A stretch of 35,804 nucleotides of DNA from Gammaproteobacteria bacterium 13_2_20CM_66_19 (GCA_001914695.1 MNCZ01000049.1:1-35804), one strand, 5' to 3'; counted from the first letter of the stretch, positions 21,566 to 32,711 are shown. Notes: generated from the letters alone by a model not told the origin. Translations and numbers: made by a program.

Positions 21566-23014
21566 TCAATGGATCAGCCGCGCGCATAGATCCAGCAGCG
21601 GGCCGGGCAGAACACCGAGCAGCAGCACCGCCGCCGCGTTCAGTCCCAGCGCCAGCCGCACGCCCGCGGCCGGCCGGGCGGCCGGCTGGGCGGCCGGCAA
21701 CGCCGTCGGCGGCTCGTCGAAGTACATGAGCTTGACCACGCGCAGGTAGTAGTACGCGCCCACCACGGACATGCCGGCCGCGATGACCACCAGCCACAGG
21801 TGGTTGGTTTCCCACAGCACCTGGAAGATCCGCAGCTTCGCCCAGAAGCCGACGAACGGCGGCACACCGGCGGTCGAGAACATCAGCATCATCATGGCGA
21901 GCGCGAGCAGCGGGTCGCGCTGATGCAGGCCCCTGTAGTCATCGAGCAGGTCGGCCTCGAAACCCTTGGCACTCGAGAGCAGGATCACGCCGAAGGAGCC
22001 GAGCGCCACCAGCACGTAGACCAGCGTGTAGTAGAGCGCCGCCGCGTAGCCGTCGGGCGTCCCGGCCACGAAGCCGAGCACGATGAAGCCCACGTTGGCG
22101 ATGGTCGAGTAGGCGAGCATGCGCTTCAGGTTGCTCTGCACGATCGCGACCACGTTGCCGACCACGAGGGTGAGCACCGCGAGCGCCGCGAGCATCTGCA
22201 CCCACTCGCTCGCGGTGCCGGCGAGGCCCTGCGCGAGCAGCCGCAGAGCGAGCGCGAAGTAGGCGATCTTCGGCGCGGTGCCGATGAAGAGCGTCACGCT
22301 GGTCGGGGCTCCCTCGTACACGTCCGGAAGCCACATGTGAAAGGGCACGGCGCCGAGCTTGAAGGCCACGGCCACCACGATGAAGGTGAGCCCCAGGATC
22401 ACGCCCGCGGTGTTCGGCGCCCTGAGCCGCGCGGCGATCTCCGCGAGATCGAGCGTGCCGGTGAGCCCGTAGATCAGCGACATGCCGTACAGCAGCGCCC
22501 CGGAGGCGATGGCGCCGAGCACGAAATACTTCATGGCCGACTCGGCGGAGACGCCCGAGTCGCGGTCGAAGGCCACCATCGCGTACACCGACAGCGCGAG
22601 CAGCTCCACCCCGAGGTAGACGGTCAGGAGGCTTCCGGCGGACACCAGCACGAAGATGCCGAGGAGTGCCGTGAGCGCGAGCACGTAGTACTCGCCGCGC
22701 AGGATGCTGCGGTTCTCGAGATACGTGCGCGAATACAGGAGCGCCACCGCGACCAGGAGGAACCCGGCGAGCTTCAGCACGAAACCGAGCTCATCGGCCA
22801 CGTACATGCCCGCGAACAGCGGGGCGCGCTCCGTGACGTGGCCGTAGCGCACCGTAAGCGCGGCCCCCACCGCGAGAGCGAGCAGCGTCAGCGTCGGGGT
22901 GACCCGGCGACCGCGTTCGCCCGCGAACACGTCGACGAGCAGGATGAGGCAGATCGCCGCCGTGAGAGAGATCTCCGGCACGGCGGCCGCGACGCTCGAC
23001 CAGGTGAGGACCAT
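21566..23014 (-). CDS. nuoN: NADH-quinone oxidoreductase subunit N
   Basis: 482 residues, the usual length. One of three antiporter-like proton-pumping subunits of complex I (inner membrane, about 14 helices). Visible family features include the pumping-channel segment FKLGAVPFHMWLPDVYEGAPT, MLAYSTIANVGFIVLG with the conserved discontinuous-helix region, and GVPPFVGFWAKLRIF. ATG at 23014 is 20 bases after the nuoM stop; GTG at 23023 or TTG at 23032 are alternatives. A Pro/Ala linker (ALPAAQPAARPAAG) precedes the last helix and is encoded by short ggccggcc-rich repeats. Followed after 13 bases by the YVTN-type propeller gene. Confidence 0.96.
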   Translation of the reverse strand: MVLTWSSVAAAVPEISLTAAICLILLVDVFAGERGRRVTPTLTLLALAVGAALTVRYGHVTERAPLFAGMYVADELGFVLKLAGFLLVAVALLYSRTYLENRSILRGEYYVLALTALLGIFVLVSAGSLLTVYLGVELLALSVYAMVAFDRDSGVSAESAMKYFVLGAIASGALLYGMSLIYGLTGTLDLAEIAARLRAPNTAGVILGLTFIVVAVAFKLGAVPFHMWLPDVYEGAPTSVTLFIGTAPKIAYFALALRLLAQGLAGTASEWVQMLAALAVLTLVVGNVVAIVQSNLKRMLAYSTIANVGFIVLGFVAGTPDGYAAALYYTLVYVLVALGSFGVILLSSAKGFEADLLDDYRGLHQRDPLLALAMMMLMFSTAGVPPFVGFWAKLRIFQVLWETNHLWLVVIAAGMSVVGAYYYLRVVKLMYFDEPPTALPAAQPAARPAAGVRLALGLNAAAVLLLGVLPGPLLDLCARLIH

Positions 23015-23034
23015 TTCGTGCACGGCGCTCAAGG

Positions 23035-24540
23035 TCAGATCTTGGTGGCGATCGCCTGCGCGACCAGGTGATGGATGCTCGGCTGCATGACCTTCAGCAG
23101 CGGCGCGGGCCACACCCCGACGACCAGCACCGCGAGCGCGAGCGCCGACAGCACCACGAATTCGCGACCGTTCAGGTCATCGAGCGCCGCGACGCGCGGG
23201 CTCGTCACGGGTCCGAATATCACGCGCTTCACCAGCCACAGCGTGTAGGCGGCGCCCAGCACCAGCGTCACGGCCGCGAGCGCCGAGTACCAGAAGCTCG
23301 CATTGAAGCTGGCGAGGATCACCAGGAACTCGCCGACGAAGCCCGAGGTCCCCGGGAGCCCCGTGTTGGCGAGCGCGAACAGCACCATGAAGGAGGCGAA
23401 CACCGGCATGGTGTTGACCACGCCGCCGTAGTCGGCGATCTGCCGGCTGTGAATGCGGTCGTACAGCACGCCGACGCACAGGAACAGCGCTCCGGAGATG
23501 AGACCGTGCGAGATCATCTGCACCATCGCCCCATCGAGGCCCAGGCCGGCGCCGCGGAGACTATGGGTGTTGCGCACGATCTCGTAGACGACGAAGGCAC
23601 CGAGTGTGACGAAGCCCATGTGCGCGATCGAGGAGTAGGCGATCAGCTTCTTCATGTCCTGCTGCACCAGCGCGACGAAGCCGATGTAGATCACGGCGAT
23701 CAGCGACAGCGCTATCACCAGCAGGTCGAGCTCGCGGCTCGCGTCGGGCGCGATGGGGAGGCTGAAGCGCAGGAAGCCGTAGCCGCCCATCTTCAGCATG
23801 ATGGCCGCCAGGATCACGGAGCCCCCGGTGGGCGCCTCGACGTGCGCGTCCGGCAGCCAGGTGTGCACCGGGAACATCGGCACCTTCACCGCAAAGGCGA
23901 GCAGCAGCGCGAGGAAGATCCAGCGCTGCTCGACGAGGGAGAGCGGCAGCGTCTGGAGGCTCGCGATCGAGTAGCTGCCACCCTTCACGTACATGTAGAT
24001 GAGCGCCGCCAGCATGAACACCGAGCCGAGAAAGGTGTAGAGGAAGAACTTGATGGTCGCGTAGACACGCCGCGGTCCGCCCCAGATGCCGATGATGAGG
24101 AACATCGGGATCAGCATCGCCTCCCAGAAGAAGTAGAAGAGCAGCGCGTCGGTGGCCGAGAAAACTCCGATCATCAGGCCTTCCATGATGAGGAAGGCGG
24201 CGTAGTACTCGGCCGGCCGCGTCTCGATCACGGTCCAGCCGGCGATCACCACCGGCACGGTCATGAAGGCGGTGAGCACGATGAGCGGCAGCGAGATGCC
24301 GTCGACCCCGAGCGCGTACCAGGCGTCGAAGCGCGGGATCCACGGCAGCCGCTCGGTGAGCTGCGGCAGCGCGCTCCCGGCGTCGAAGGCGGCCCACAGC
24401 GGCACGGTGAGCGCGAGTGTGGCGAGCGAAGCGAGTAACGCCAACCACCGTCCGGCGAGGATGTTCCGATCCCCGAGCAGCAGGACTCCCAAGCCCGCGC
24501 CGACCGGCAGCCAGATGAGCATCGACAGGAGGCCGTGCAT
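23035..24540 (-). CDS. nuoM: NADH-quinone oxidoreductase subunit M
   Basis: 501 residues, typical length. Antiporter-like membrane subunit of complex I, involved in proton pumping. Conserved segments: LGVDGISLPLIVLTAFM, FFFWEAMLIPMFLIIGIWGG (with the key Glu of helix 5), FAVKVPMFPVHTWLPDAHVEAPT (key Lys), LIAYSSIAHMGFVTLG, and GLPGTSGFVGEFL. ATG at 24540 lies 14 bases after the nuoL stop; a second ATG is six codons later. No strong ribosome-binding site is visible, so it may depend on coupling to nuoL. Confidence 0.97.
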   Translation of the reverse strand: MHGLLSMLIWLPVGAGLGVLLLGDRNILAGRWLALLASLATLALTVPLWAAFDAGSALPQLTERLPWIPRFDAWYALGVDGISLPLIVLTAFMTVPVVIAGWTVIETRPAEYYAAFLIMEGLMIGVFSATDALLFYFFWEAMLIPMFLIIGIWGGPRRVYATIKFFLYTFLGSVFMLAALIYMYVKGGSYSIASLQTLPLSLVEQRWIFLALLLAFAVKVPMFPVHTWLPDAHVEAPTGGSVILAAIMLKMGGYGFLRFSLPIAPDASRELDLLVIALSLIAVIYIGFVALVQQDMKKLIAYSSIAHMGFVTLGAFVVYEIVRNTHSLRGAGLGLDGAMVQMISHGLISGALFLCVGVLYDRIHSRQIADYGGVVNTMPVFASFMVLFALANTGLPGTSGFVGEFLVILASFNASFWYSALAAVTLVLGAAYTLWLVKRVIFGPVTSPRVAALDDLNGREFVVLSALALAVLVVGVWPAPLLKVMQPSIHHLVAQAIATKI

Positions 24541-24554
24541 CGTGGGGACCGCCC

Positions 24555-26630
24555 TCAGAACCGCGCGTGCGCCAGGAACCAACCGAGCAGCAGCGCGAGG
24601 CCGATCATCATCCAGAAGGCGTAGCTGTAGAGATAGCCGCTCTGCACCCGCCGCATGACGCTCCCCAGCCAGCCCACGGTCGCCGCGCTGCCGTTGACCA
24701 GAGCGCCGTCGATCAGCGCCTCGTCGCCCCCCTTCCACAGTCCGACGCCGATGAGACGCGCGAGCGCTGCGAGAATGCGCTCGTTGAACCAGTCGAAGTA
24801 ATACTTCTCGGTCAGCACCCGGTACAGCCAGCGCGCCTTTCGCACCGCGAGATCGGCCCACGCCGGGCGGCGCAGGAAAAACGCCCAGGCGGTGACGGCG
24901 CCCGCGGCCGCGAGCCAGAAGGGCGCCGCCAGGAGCCCCTGCAGCGCGAACAGCACCGGGCCGCCGAATTCCTCGCCGATCGCGCCCAAGACGTCGTTGC
25001 GGTCGAGCACGAGAATCGAGCCCGTGAAGTAGTGGCCGAAGAGCACCGGTCCCACGGTGAGCGCGCCGATCAGGATCGAGGGGATCGCGAGCGCGACGAG
25101 CGGCACCGTCACGACCGCCGGGCTCTCGCGCGGCGTGGCGCCGTGCCCGTGATCGGAGTGATCGCCGCCAGGGGCCTGCCCGTCGTCGAGGACCTGCGTC
25201 GGCTCGTCGGGGCCGATCATGCGTCCCGCGTCGACGTGCGCCTCATGCGTGTGAGTCGCGTCGCGGAATCGCTCCGGCCCGTGGAACGTGAGGAACAGCA
25301 TGCGGAAGGTGTAGAGCGCGGTCACGAACACGCCGCAGAGCACGCACCAGTAGGCGTAGGTCGCGCCCCAGCGATGGGACTCCCCGACCGCCTCGATGAT
25401 CGCGTCCTTGGAATAGAAGCCCGAGAAGAAAGGCGTGCCAACGAGCGCCAGCGCGCCGATCCAGCAGGTGGCGGCGGTGACCGGCATGTACTTCGCGAGC
25501 CCGCCCATGCGGCGCATGTCCTGCTCGTGGTGCAGCGCGATGATCACCGAGCCCGCGGCGAGGAACAGCAGCGCCTTGAAGAAGGCGTGCGTCATCAGGT
25601 GAAAGATCGCCGCCCCGTAGGCCGACACGCCGAGCGCCACCGTCATGTAGCCGAGCTGCGAGAGCGTCGAGTAGGCGATCACGCGCTTGATGTCGTTGTG
25701 CACCACCCCGAGCAGGCCCATGAAGAAGGCGGTGGTGGCGCCGATCACCAGCACGAAGGACAGCGCCGCATCCGAGTACTCGAACAGCGGCGACAGGCGC
25801 GCCACCATGAAGATCCCGGCCGTCACCATGGTCGCGGCATGGATCAGGGCGGAGATCGGCGTCGGGCCTTCCATGGAGTCGGGCAGCCAGACGTGCAGCG
25901 GCACCTGCGCGGACTTGCCCATGGCGCCGATGAACAGGCAGATGCAGATGAGCGTCAGCGCCGGCACCGACCAGGTGCGGCTCAGCGGAATGAGCGCCTG
26001 CGCCATGTTCGGGGCGGCGGCGAACGCGTCTCGGTAGGCGAGCGACTGGGTGAAATAGACGACGCCGGCGATGCCGAGAACGAAGCCGAAGTCGCCGATG
26101 CGATTGACGATGAAGGCCTTCAGATTCGCGAAGATCGCGCTCGGACGCGTGTACCAGAAGCCGATGAGCAGGTACGACACCAGCCCGACCGCTTCCCAGC
26201 CGAAGAACAGCTGCAGGAAGTTGTTCGCCATCACCAGCATGAGCATCGAGAAGGTGAACAGCGAGATGTAGCTGAAGAAGCGCGTGTAGCCCGGGTCGTC
26301 GCTCATGTAGCCGATGGTGTAGACGTGCACGCACAGCGACACGAAGGTCACCACCGCCATCATGAGCGCGGTCAGGCGATCGATCAGGAAGCCCACCTCC
26401 ATGTGCAGCCCGTCGCTCACGAGCCAGGTGTAGACCTTCGCGTCGTACACCGGCACGCCGTCGAGACAGATCTGTTTCAGCACGAGGAACGAGAGCACGC
26501 AGGAAGCCGCCACCGCGCCGCACGTCAGCCAATGCGCGCCCGCACGTCCGATGAGCCGCCCGCCGAGGCCGGCGACGATGGCGGCCAGGAGCGGCAGCAG
26601 CGGGATCGCGATCAGCACCGTGGGGTTCAT
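24555..26630 (-). CDS. nuoL: NADH-quinone oxidoreductase subunit L
   Basis: 691 residues, slightly longer than typical. Largest antiporter-like subunit, carrying the long lateral helix of complex I. Conserved: FFGWEAVGLVSYLLIGFWY, SAQVPLHVWLPDSMEGPTPI, SALIHAATMVTAGIFMVAR, VIAYSTLSQLGYM, and FFSGFYSKDAIIEA. Residues about 457-500 form a His/Asp-rich loop (THTHEAHVDAG and GGDHSDHGHG) between helices. The start is ATG at 26630; longer in-frame forms overlap nuoK. It follows nuoK after 11 bases and precedes nuoM after 14. Confidence 0.97.
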   Translation of the reverse strand: MNPTVLIAIPLLPLLAAIVAGLGGRLIGRAGAHWLTCGAVAASCVLSFLVLKQICLDGVPVYDAKVYTWLVSDGLHMEVGFLIDRLTALMMAVVTFVSLCVHVYTIGYMSDDPGYTRFFSYISLFTFSMLMLVMANNFLQLFFGWEAVGLVSYLLIGFWYTRPSAIFANLKAFIVNRIGDFGFVLGIAGVVYFTQSLAYRDAFAAAPNMAQALIPLSRTWSVPALTLICICLFIGAMGKSAQVPLHVWLPDSMEGPTPISALIHAATMVTAGIFMVARLSPLFEYSDAALSFVLVIGATTAFFMGLLGVVHNDIKRVIAYSTLSQLGYMTVALGVSAYGAAIFHLMTHAFFKALLFLAAGSVIIALHHEQDMRRMGGLAKYMPVTAATCWIGALALVGTPFFSGFYSKDAIIEAVGESHRWGATYAYWCVLCGVFVTALYTFRMLFLTFHGPERFRDATHTHEAHVDAGRMIGPDEPTQVLDDGQAPGGDHSDHGHGATPRESPAVVTVPLVALAIPSILIGALTVGPVLFGHYFTGSILVLDRNDVLGAIGEEFGGPVLFALQGLLAAPFWLAAAGAVTAWAFFLRRPAWADLAVRKARWLYRVLTEKYYFDWFNERILAALARLIGVGLWKGGDEALIDGALVNGSAATVGWLGSVMRRVQSGYLYSYAFWMMIGLALLLGWFLAHARF

Positions 26631-26641
26631 GGCGGGGCGGG

Positions 26642-26947
26642 TCAGCCCTTCAGCGTGTTGAGATCTTCGACGTTGATGCTGCCGCGTTCCCTGAACAGCA
26701 CCACCAGGATCGCCAGGCCGATCGCCGACTCGGCCGCAGCCACGGTGAGCACGAAGAACACGAACACCTGGCCGTTGATGTCGGAGAGATAGCGCGAGAA
26801 GGCGATGAAGTTGAAGTTCGCCGCAAGCAGCAGCAGCTCGACGCACATCAGCAGCAGGATCATGTTCTTGCGGTTGAGGAAGATCCCGGCGATCGCGAGC
26901 GAGAACACGATTGCCGACAGCGTCAGCAGCTGCGCCAGCGTGATCAC
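26642..26947 (-). CDS. nuoK: NADH-quinone oxidoreductase subunit K
   Basis: 101 residues with three membrane helices, the normal NuoK size. Membrane glutamates needed for proton transfer are in [17 protein letters not shown] and [20 protein letters not shown] start at 26947 overlaps the nuoJ stop by four bases (GTGA, 26944-26947), so translation is coupled. C-terminal [13 protein letters not shown] matches the family ending. Confidence 0.97.
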   Translation of the reverse strand: MITLAQLLTLSAIVFSLAIAGIFLNRKNMILLLMCVELLLLAANFNFIAFSRYLSDINGQVFVFFVLTVAAAESAIGLAILVVLFRERGSINVEDLNTLKG

Positions 26948-27549
26948 GGGCGTTTCTCCGCGTCCATCTTCACGATGCGCAGCCGCTGCTCGCGCCGCAC
27001 CGCCACCTGGCGGCTGACGTCCTGGTACTTCAGCCCCGCGCGCTGGCGCATGGTGAGCGCAATGGCCGCGACGATCGCGACCAGCAGCAGCATCGCGGCG
27101 AGCTCGAGCGGATAGGCGTAGCGGGTGTAGAGCACCCGCCCGAGCTCGAGCGTGTTGCTGTAGCCCGCGGGCGCAGGAAGCGCGCCCCGGCTGGCGTCGA
27201 TGCCGAGTCCGCCGCGCGCCCACACCACACCGACGATCTCGACGATCACTGCGAGCGCCGTGAGCCAGCCGAGCCAGGCGAAGCGCGTGAACCCCTGGCG
27301 CAGCTCCGCCAGGTTGATGTCGAGCATCATTATCACGAACAGGAACAGCACCATGACGGCGCCGACGTACACCAGCACCAGCACCACCGCCAGGAACTCC
27401 GCCTCGAGCAGCAGCCAGATCGCCGCCGAGGTGACGAAGCACATGACCAGCGCCAGCGCCGAGTACACGGGATTGCGCGCCGTGATCACCGCGAGCGATG
27501 CCGCGACGAGGATCGCGGCGAACACGTAGAAGAGCGCCTCGATCAGCAT
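26944..27549 (-). CDS. nuoJ: NADH-quinone oxidoreductase subunit J
   Basis: 201 residues, five membrane helices. Family segment [17 protein letters not shown] and the pi-bulge helix region [20 protein letters not shown] are present. A charged C-terminal tail ([16 protein letters not shown]) extends past the last helix. ATG at 27549 is chosen; the longer in-frame option lies in the 37-base gap after nuoI and beyond. Overlaps nuoK start. Confidence 0.96.
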   Translation of the reverse strand: MLIEALFYVFAAILVAASLAVITARNPVYSALALVMCFVTSAAIWLLLEAEFLAVVLVLVYVGAVMVLFLFVIMMLDINLAELRQGFTRFAWLGWLTALAVIVEIVGVVWARGGLGIDASRGALPAPAGYSNTLELGRVLYTRYAYPLELAAMLLLVAIVAAIALTMRQRAGLKYQDVSRQVAVRREQRLRIVKMDAEKRP

Positions 27550-27586
27550 CGGCGGCGGCCCGCGGCGGGTGGTGCGAGGCGCGTGC

Positions 27587-28069
27587 TCATCGGTACGGCG
27601 CATCCGCCGCGCGGTCGGCGGCGATCATCGCCTCGTAGCGCTCGCCGACCGCGAGCAGCTTGTCCTTGCTCATGATGTTCTCGCCGCGGCGCTCCATGTG
27701 GTACTCGTGGATGCGCGTCAGCACGATGGCATCCACCGGGCAGGCCTCCTCGCAGAAGCCGCAGTAGATGCACTTGAAGAGGTCGATGTCGTAGCGCGTG
27801 GTGCGCCGCGTGCCGTCGGGAGCCACGTCCGAATCGATGGTGATGCACACCGCCGGACACACCGCCTCGCACAGCTTGCAGGCGATGCAGCGCTCCTGGC
27901 CGTTCGGGTAGCGGCGCAGCGCGTGCAGGCCGCGAAAGCGCGGCGACTGCGGCGTCTTCTCCTCGGGATAGTTCAGGGTGTACTTGCGCGTAAAGAGGGT
28001 GCGCGCCGTCACCCAGAGTCCCTTGAGGAGCTCCGGCAGCAGGAAAGTCTTGAGCGGATTAACGGCCAT
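27587..28069 (-). CDS. nuoI: NADH-quinone oxidoreductase subunit I
   Basis: 160 residues. Carries the two [4Fe-4S] clusters N6a and N6b that pass electrons from NuoG toward Nuo[13 protein letters not shown] and [16 protein letters not shown], each with the following lone Cys-Pro ligand. N-terminal amphipathic helix and [18 protein letters not shown] match family. ATG at 28069 lies 12 bases after nuoH. Confidence 0.97.
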   Translation of the reverse strand: MAVNPLKTFLLPELLKGLWVTARTLFTRKYTLNYPEEKTPQSPRFRGLHALRRYPNGQERCIACKLCEAVCPAVCITIDSDVAPDGTRRTTRYDIDLFKCIYCGFCEEACPVDAIVLTRIHEYHMERRGENIMSKDKLLAVGERYEAMIAADRAADAPYR

Positions 28070-28081
28070 CGATGCGCCCCG

Positions 28082-29161
28082 TCAGTGGAACCAGCTGCGC
28101 GACCAGGGCCCGATCCGGTACGTCGCGAGCAGCATCTCCACGCCGATCCACACCAGCGTCACCGGGATCAGCGCCTTCCAGCCGAGGCGCATGATCTGAT
28201 CGTAGCGGTAGCGGGGGAAGGTCGCGCGGAACCACAGGAAGAAGAACACCACGACGAACACCTTGATGAGCAGCCACAGGAAGCTCGGCTGTCCCAGGAA
28301 GGTGTCGCCGAGCCGCGGATAGCCCTCAAACGGCCCCTGCCAGCCGCCGAAGAAGAACACCGCGGTGAGCGTCGAGATCAGGATCATGTTGGCGTATTCG
28401 GCGAGGAAGAACAGCGCGAAGGCGATGCCGGAGTACTCCACGTGAAAGCCGGCGACGATCTCGGACTCGCCTTCTGCCACATCGAAGGGCGCGCGGTTGG
28501 TCTCCGCGACGCCCGAGATGAAGTACACCATGAGCAGCGGAAACAGCCAGAACCAGTTCCAGGAGCCGATGCCGCCCCCCTGCGTGCGCACGATGGTGCC
28601 GAGATTCATGCTGCCGGTCGCCATCAGCACGCCGACGAGCGCGAAGCCCATGGCGATCTCGTAGGCCACCATCTGAGCCGCCGAGCGCATCGCGCCGAGG
28701 AACGCGTATTTCGAATTCGCCGCCCAGCCGGCGACGATGACTCCGTATACGCCCATCGAGGTGAGGGAAAGAAGGTAAAGGAGCCCCGCGTCGGCCTTCG
28801 ACACCACCACCTCGGGCGACAGCGGGATCACCGCCCAGGCGGCCAATGCCGGCACCAGCGCGATCACGGGCGCGAGGCGGAACAGGAACTTGTCGGAATT
28901 GGCCGGGACCACGACTTCCTTCAGCAGCAGCTTGAGCACGTCGGCGAAGGGCTGACCGAGTCCCGGCGCGACGCCGAAGAGCCGCACGCGGTTCGGCCCG
29001 CGGCGCAGCTGCATCCAGCCGATGACCTTTCGCTCCCAGAGCGTGAGGAGCGCCACGCTGATGATCAGCGCCACGGTGATCACCAGGATCCATGCTGTCG
29101 AGCGCGCGTAGTCCGGCAGTGACTGCCAGGTGGTGGCGAGCTGCTCGATCCCGTTGTGCAC
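28082..29161 (-). CDS. nuoH: NADH-quinone oxidoreductase subunit H
   Basis: 359 residues, about eight membrane helices. Forms the quinone-binding chamber at the junction with NuoB/NuoD. Conserved: [58 protein letters not shown], and [19 protein letters not shown]. The start is GTG at 29161 with AAGG eight bases upstream, which lies across the nuoG stop (14-base gap). Longer in-frame codons overlap nuoG. Confidence 0.96.
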   Translation of the reverse strand: MHNGIEQLATTWQSLPDYARSTAWILVITVALIISVALLTLWERKVIGWMQLRRGPNRVRLFGVAPGLGQPFADVLKLLLKEVVVPANSDKFLFRLAPVIALVPALAAWAVIPLSPEVVVSKADAGLLYLLSLTSMGVYGVIVAGWAANSKYAFLGAMRSAAQMVAYEIAMGFALVGVLMATGSMNLGTIVRTQGGGIGSWNWFWLFPLLMVYFISGVAETNRAPFDVAEGESEIVAGFHVEYSGIAFALFFLAEYANMILISTLTAVFFFGGWQGPFEGYPRLGDTFLGQPSFLWLLIKVFVVVFFFLWFRATFPRYRYDQIMRLGWKALIPVTLVWIGVEMLLATYRIGPWSRSWFH

Positions 29162-29175
29162 CCCCGCGCCCTTCC

Positions 29176-31356
29176 CTAGTACGTCACGGCCGCCGTGCGG
29201 CCCTCGCGCGTTTTCTGCAGCGAGGGCGCGCGGCGCACCACGGCGTCCGTCTGATACATGGGCACGTCGACGAGCGGCTGCCTGGCTGCGCCGTCGATGG
29301 CGTCCGCGGCCCGGGGCACGGCATGGGAGCCCTGGTAGCCCGCCGGCTTCACCCCGGCGCAGGCCTCGCGCACCTCGCGCAGCACGTCCTCGGAGGACTG
29401 ATAGTCGAAGCCCTCGAGGCCGAGGAGGTTCCCGAGCACACGCAGCACCTTCCAGCCCGGGCGCGCCTCGCCGACGGGCGCCGCCGCCCCGGGATGGCTC
29501 TGCCATAGCCCCTCGCAGTTCACGTAGGTGCCGGAGGTCTCGGCGAAGGTGCCCATCGGCAGTAACACGCGCGCGATGCGCTTCGCCTCCTCGCTCGCGA
29601 ACGGGGTCACGGCGACGACGAGCTCGGCCTTCGCGAGCATGCGCAGGCTCTCGGGATCCAGCGCATCGATCGAGGGCTCGAGGCCGCCAAGGAGCAGATA
29701 GGCGCGCAGCGGCCGCTGCAGCATGTCACGCGCGGTGAGGCCCGGCCGCGCCGCGGCTCGCGCGCCCGCCAGGCGGTGCGGGATCGCGCCCGCAAGATAG
29801 GCGCCCGCGGCGTTGCCGCCCTCGGCGAGGCGGCCGAGGGTCGCGCCGGTGAGCTGCGCGAGCGCCGCGGCGAGCGCGCGCAGGTCCGCGAAGGAGGCAT
29901 GCCGGGCGGCGAGCGCGCCCAACCAGACGGCGCGCCGCTCGCCCGAGAGCAGCGCCTGCGTGGCGGCGCGGTGCGCATCCGTCACGCGCGCCTCGCCCAC
30001 TGCAGAGGCGAGCTGCGGCGGCACGCTCTTGCCGGTCGCGGCGGCCGCGGCAGCGAGGACCGCGGCGAGGTCGCCGACGAGATCCGCCGGCGCGGAGGTG
30101 AGTTGTGCGCGGACCGGAAACAGATGCGGGAAGCGCGCCGGGTTCAGCATCGCCACCTGCGCGCCGCGCAGTGCCGCCTTGCGCAGGCGGTGCGCGAGGA
30201 TCGGCACCTCGCGCCGCAGGTTCGCGCCGATGACGAGGAGCGAGTCGAGCGCCTCGACGTCGGCGAGCGCCATGCCGAGTCCCGGAAAAACCGGGTCGGC
30301 CTGCTGGTCGCGGAAGTCCCGCTGCCGCAGGCGGTGATCGACATTCTGGGTTCCGAGCCCGCGCGCGATGCGCGCCGCAAGATAGAGCTCCTCGAGCGTG
30401 CAGGAGGGGCTCACCAGGACGCCGAGATCGCCGGCGCGCGCGCGCAGCCCCGCCGCCGCCTCGCCGAGCGCGCTCTCCCAGTCGCTCTCGGCCCAGCTCG
30501 CGCCGCGGCGGAGCAGCGCGGTCGTCAGCCGATCGGGGCTGTAGATGCCCTCGTAGCTGAAGCGGTCACGGTCGGCGATCCAGGTCTCGTTGATCGCCTC
30601 GTTCTCGCGCGGCACGACCCGCATCAGCCGGCCGCGCAGCACGTGGCCGAAGAGGTTCGTGCCCACCGGGTCGTGCGGGGAGACCAGGGGGACTGCGTTC
30701 ATCTCCCAGGCGCGCGCGCTGAAGCGGTAGGGCTTGGACACCAGCGCGCCCACCGGACAGAGGTCGATCACGTTCCCCGAGAGCTCGTGATTGACCGTGG
30801 TCTCTATGTAAGTGCGCACCTTCATGTGCTCGCCGCGGCCGATCATCCCGAGCTCCTGGATGCCGGCGATCTCCTCGGTGAAGCGGATGCAGCGCGTGCA
30901 GTGGATGCAGCGCGTCATGTCGGTGGCGATGAGGGGACCGAGATTCTCGTCCGGCACCGAGCGCTTGCCCTCGTGGTAGCGCGAGACGTCGCGGCCGAAG
31001 CCGACGGCGAGATCCTGCAGCTCGCACTCTCCGCCCTGGTCGCAGATCGGACAGTCGAGCGGATGATTGATCAGCAGGAACTCCATCGTGGCGCGCTGCG
31101 CGCCGATGGCGCGGGGCGATTTCGTGAAGACCTTCATGCCCTCCGCCACCGGGGTCGCGCAGGCCGGGAGCGGCTTCGGCGCCTTCTCCACCTCGACCAG
31201 GCACATGCGGCAGTTGGCCGCAATCGAGAGCTTCTCGTGATAGCAGAAGCGCGGCACATAGACCCCGGCCCGGTCGGTGGCGCGAATGATCATCTCGCCC
31301 TTGCGCGCCTTGACCGGGGCGCCGTCGACTTCGATGTTGACCTGATCGTCTGCCAT
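29176..31356 (-). CDS. nuoG: NADH-quinone oxidoreductase subunit G
   Basis: 726 residues. N-terminal ferredoxin-like domain binds [2Fe-2S] N1b ([20 protein letters not shown] plus CATPV). The His-coordinated cluster N5 is in [15 protein letters not shown]4 is in [12 protein letters not shown] with the distal DLCPVGAL. The molybdopterin-oxidoreductase-like C-terminal domain (from about residue 220) has no catalytic molybdenum role in complex I. The extra N7 cluster cysteines found in E. coli-type NuoG are not obvious. ATG at 31356 lies 26 bases after the nuoF stop. Confidence 0.96.
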   Translation of the reverse strand: MADDQVNIEVDGAPVKARKGEMIIRATDRAGVYVPRFCYHEKLSIAANCRMCLVEVEKAPKPLPACATPVAEGMKVFTKSPRAIGAQRATMEFLLINHPLDCPICDQGGECELQDLAVGFGRDVSRYHEGKRSVPDENLGPLIATDMTRCIHCTRCIRFTEEIAGIQELGMIGRGEHMKVRTYIETTVNHELSGNVIDLCPVGALVSKPYRFSARAWEMNAVPLVSPHDPVGTNLFGHVLRGRLMRVVPRENEAINETWIADRDRFSYEGIYSPDRLTTALLRRGASWAESDWESALGEAAAGLRARAGDLGVLVSPSCTLEELYLAARIARGLGTQNVDHRLRQRDFRDQQADPVFPGLGMALADVEALDSLLVIGANLRREVPILAHRLRKAALRGAQVAMLNPARFPHLFPVRAQLTSAPADLVGDLAAVLAAAAAATGKSVPPQLASAVGEARVTDAHRAATQALLSGERRAVWLGALAARHASFADLRALAAALAQLTGATLGRLAEGGNAAGAYLAGAIPHRLAGARAAARPGLTARDMLQRPLRAYLLLGGLEPSIDALDPESLRMLAKAELVVAVTPFASEEAKRIARVLLPMGTFAETSGTYVNCEGLWQSHPGAAAPVGEARPGWKVLRVLGNLLGLEGFDYQSSEDVLREVREACAGVKPAGYQGSHAVPRAADAIDGAARQPLVDVPMYQTDAVVRRAPSLQKTREGRTAAVTY

Positions 31357-31382
31357 GGTAGTCCGGTCTGCGCGGTTCGCGG

Positions 31383-32711
31383 CTAAGCGGCCCGCGCCCC
31401 CAGCGTGTCGCTCGCGAGGCTCCGCCCGCCGTGGTCGATCATGTACTCGAACTCGTGCCGGTAGTGCTTGAGGAAGCTCTGCACGGGCCAGGCCGAGGCA
31501 TCCCCGAAGGCGCAGATGGTGTGCCCTTCGATGCGGTTGGCCACGTCGAGCAGCAGCGTGAGCTCCTCGCGCCGCGCCTGGCCGGCGAGCACCCGCTTCA
31601 GCATCCGGTTCATCCAGCCGGTGCCCTCGCGGCACGGCGTGCATTGTCCGCAGGACTCCGCCATGTAGAAGCGCGAGATGCGCTCGAGCACCCGCACCAT
31701 GCAGGTGGTCTCGTCCATGACGATGGCCGCGCCGGTGCCGAGCGCGGAGCCTGCGGCCTTCACCGAGTCGTAGTCCATGTTGGTCTTGAGCATGATCTCG
31801 CCCGGCACGACCGGAACCGAGACGCCGCCCGGGATGACCGCCTTCAACTTGCGCCCGCCGCGCACCCCGCCGCAGAGCCCGAGAAGATCCGCGAACGGGA
31901 TGCCGAGCGGCAGCTCGATGTTGCGAGGCCTCTCGACGTGTCCGGAGACCGAGTAGATCAGGGTGCCGCCGGAGTTGGCGGGGCCGAGGGAGGCGAACCA
32001 GGCCGGACCCTTGCGCAGGATCGTGGGCACGGAGGCGAAGGAGAGCGTGTTGTTAATGGTGGTCGGGGCTCCATACACGCCGAAATTCGCGGGAAACGGC
32101 GGCTTGAAGCGCGGCTTGCCCGGCTTGCCCTCGAGCGACTCGAGGAGCCCGGTCTCCTCGCCGCAGATGTAGGCGCCGGCGCCGACGAAGGTATGGAGGT
32201 CGAAGTCGATGCCCGAGCCCAGGACATTCTTACCGAGGAGTCCGGCGGCGTAGGCCTCCGCGAGCGCCGCCTCGAAACGCGGCACCGGCTCGCCGAGGAA
32301 CTCGCCGCGGATGTAGTTGTAGGCGACCGTTGAATTCGTGGCGTAGCCGGCGATGGCGAGCCCCTCGATCACCGAGTGCGGGTTGTAGCGCAGGATGTCG
32401 CGGTCGTGGCAGGTGCCGGGCTCGCTCTCGTCCGAGTTGCACACCAGGTATTTCTGCACCGGGGAAGCGCGCGGCATGAAGCTCCACTTGAGGCCGGTGG
32501 GGAAGCCGGCGCCGCCGCGGCCGCGCAGCCCCGACGCCTTCACCGCGTCGATGACCTGCTCGCGCGGCGGTTTCTCCTTCAGCAGCCGCTCCCACACCTC
32601 GTAACCGCCGATGCTGCGGTAGGTGGCGAGCGTCCAGGAGCGCTCGAGCTTCAGCGGCTCGAAGACCGTGAGGTTCATCCGGGCGGCGTATTGGCTCTCG
32701 AGGTCGCTCAC
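31383..32711 (-). CDS. nuoF: NADH-quinone oxidoreductase subunit F
   Basis: 442 residues. NADH- and FMN-binding catalytic subunit of the peripheral arm. FMN/NADH motifs [16 protein letters not shown] and [20 protein letters not shown] are present. The [4Fe-4S] N3 ligands lie in [16 protein letters not shown] with the distal Cys in HTICAFGD. The start is GTG at 32711, overlapping the nuoE stop (GTGA, 32708-32711); ATG at 32678 is a possible shorter start. Confidence 0.96.
   Translation of the reverse strand: MSDLESQYAARMNLTVFEPLKLERSWTLATYRSIGGYEVWERLLKEKPPREQVIDAVKASGLRGRGGAGFPTGLKWSFMPRASPVQKYLVCNSDESEPGTCHDRDILRYNPHSVIEGLAIAGYATNSTVAYNYIRGEFLGEPVPRFEAALAEAYAAGLLGKNVLGSGIDFDLHTFVGAGAYICGEETGLLESLEGKPGKPRFKPPFPANFGVYGAPTTINNTLSFASVPTILRKGPAWFASLGPANSGGTLIYSVSGHVERPRNIELPLGIPFADLLGLCGGVRGGRKLKAVIPGGVSVPVVPGEIMLKTNMDYDSVKAAGSALGTGAAIVMDETTCMVRVLERISRFYMAESCGQCTPCREGTGWMNRMLKRVLAGQARREELTLLLDVANRIEGHTICAFGDASAWPVQSFLKHYRHEFEYMIDHGGRSLASDTLGARAA

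Noticed and set aside
24567-26792. Very long open frame (741 codons) on the plus strand opposite nuoL
   Set aside because: It mirrors nuoL codon structure, has the Arg/His/Asp-rich composition of a GC-rich shadow frame, and no recognisable domain; nuoL itself is unambiguous.
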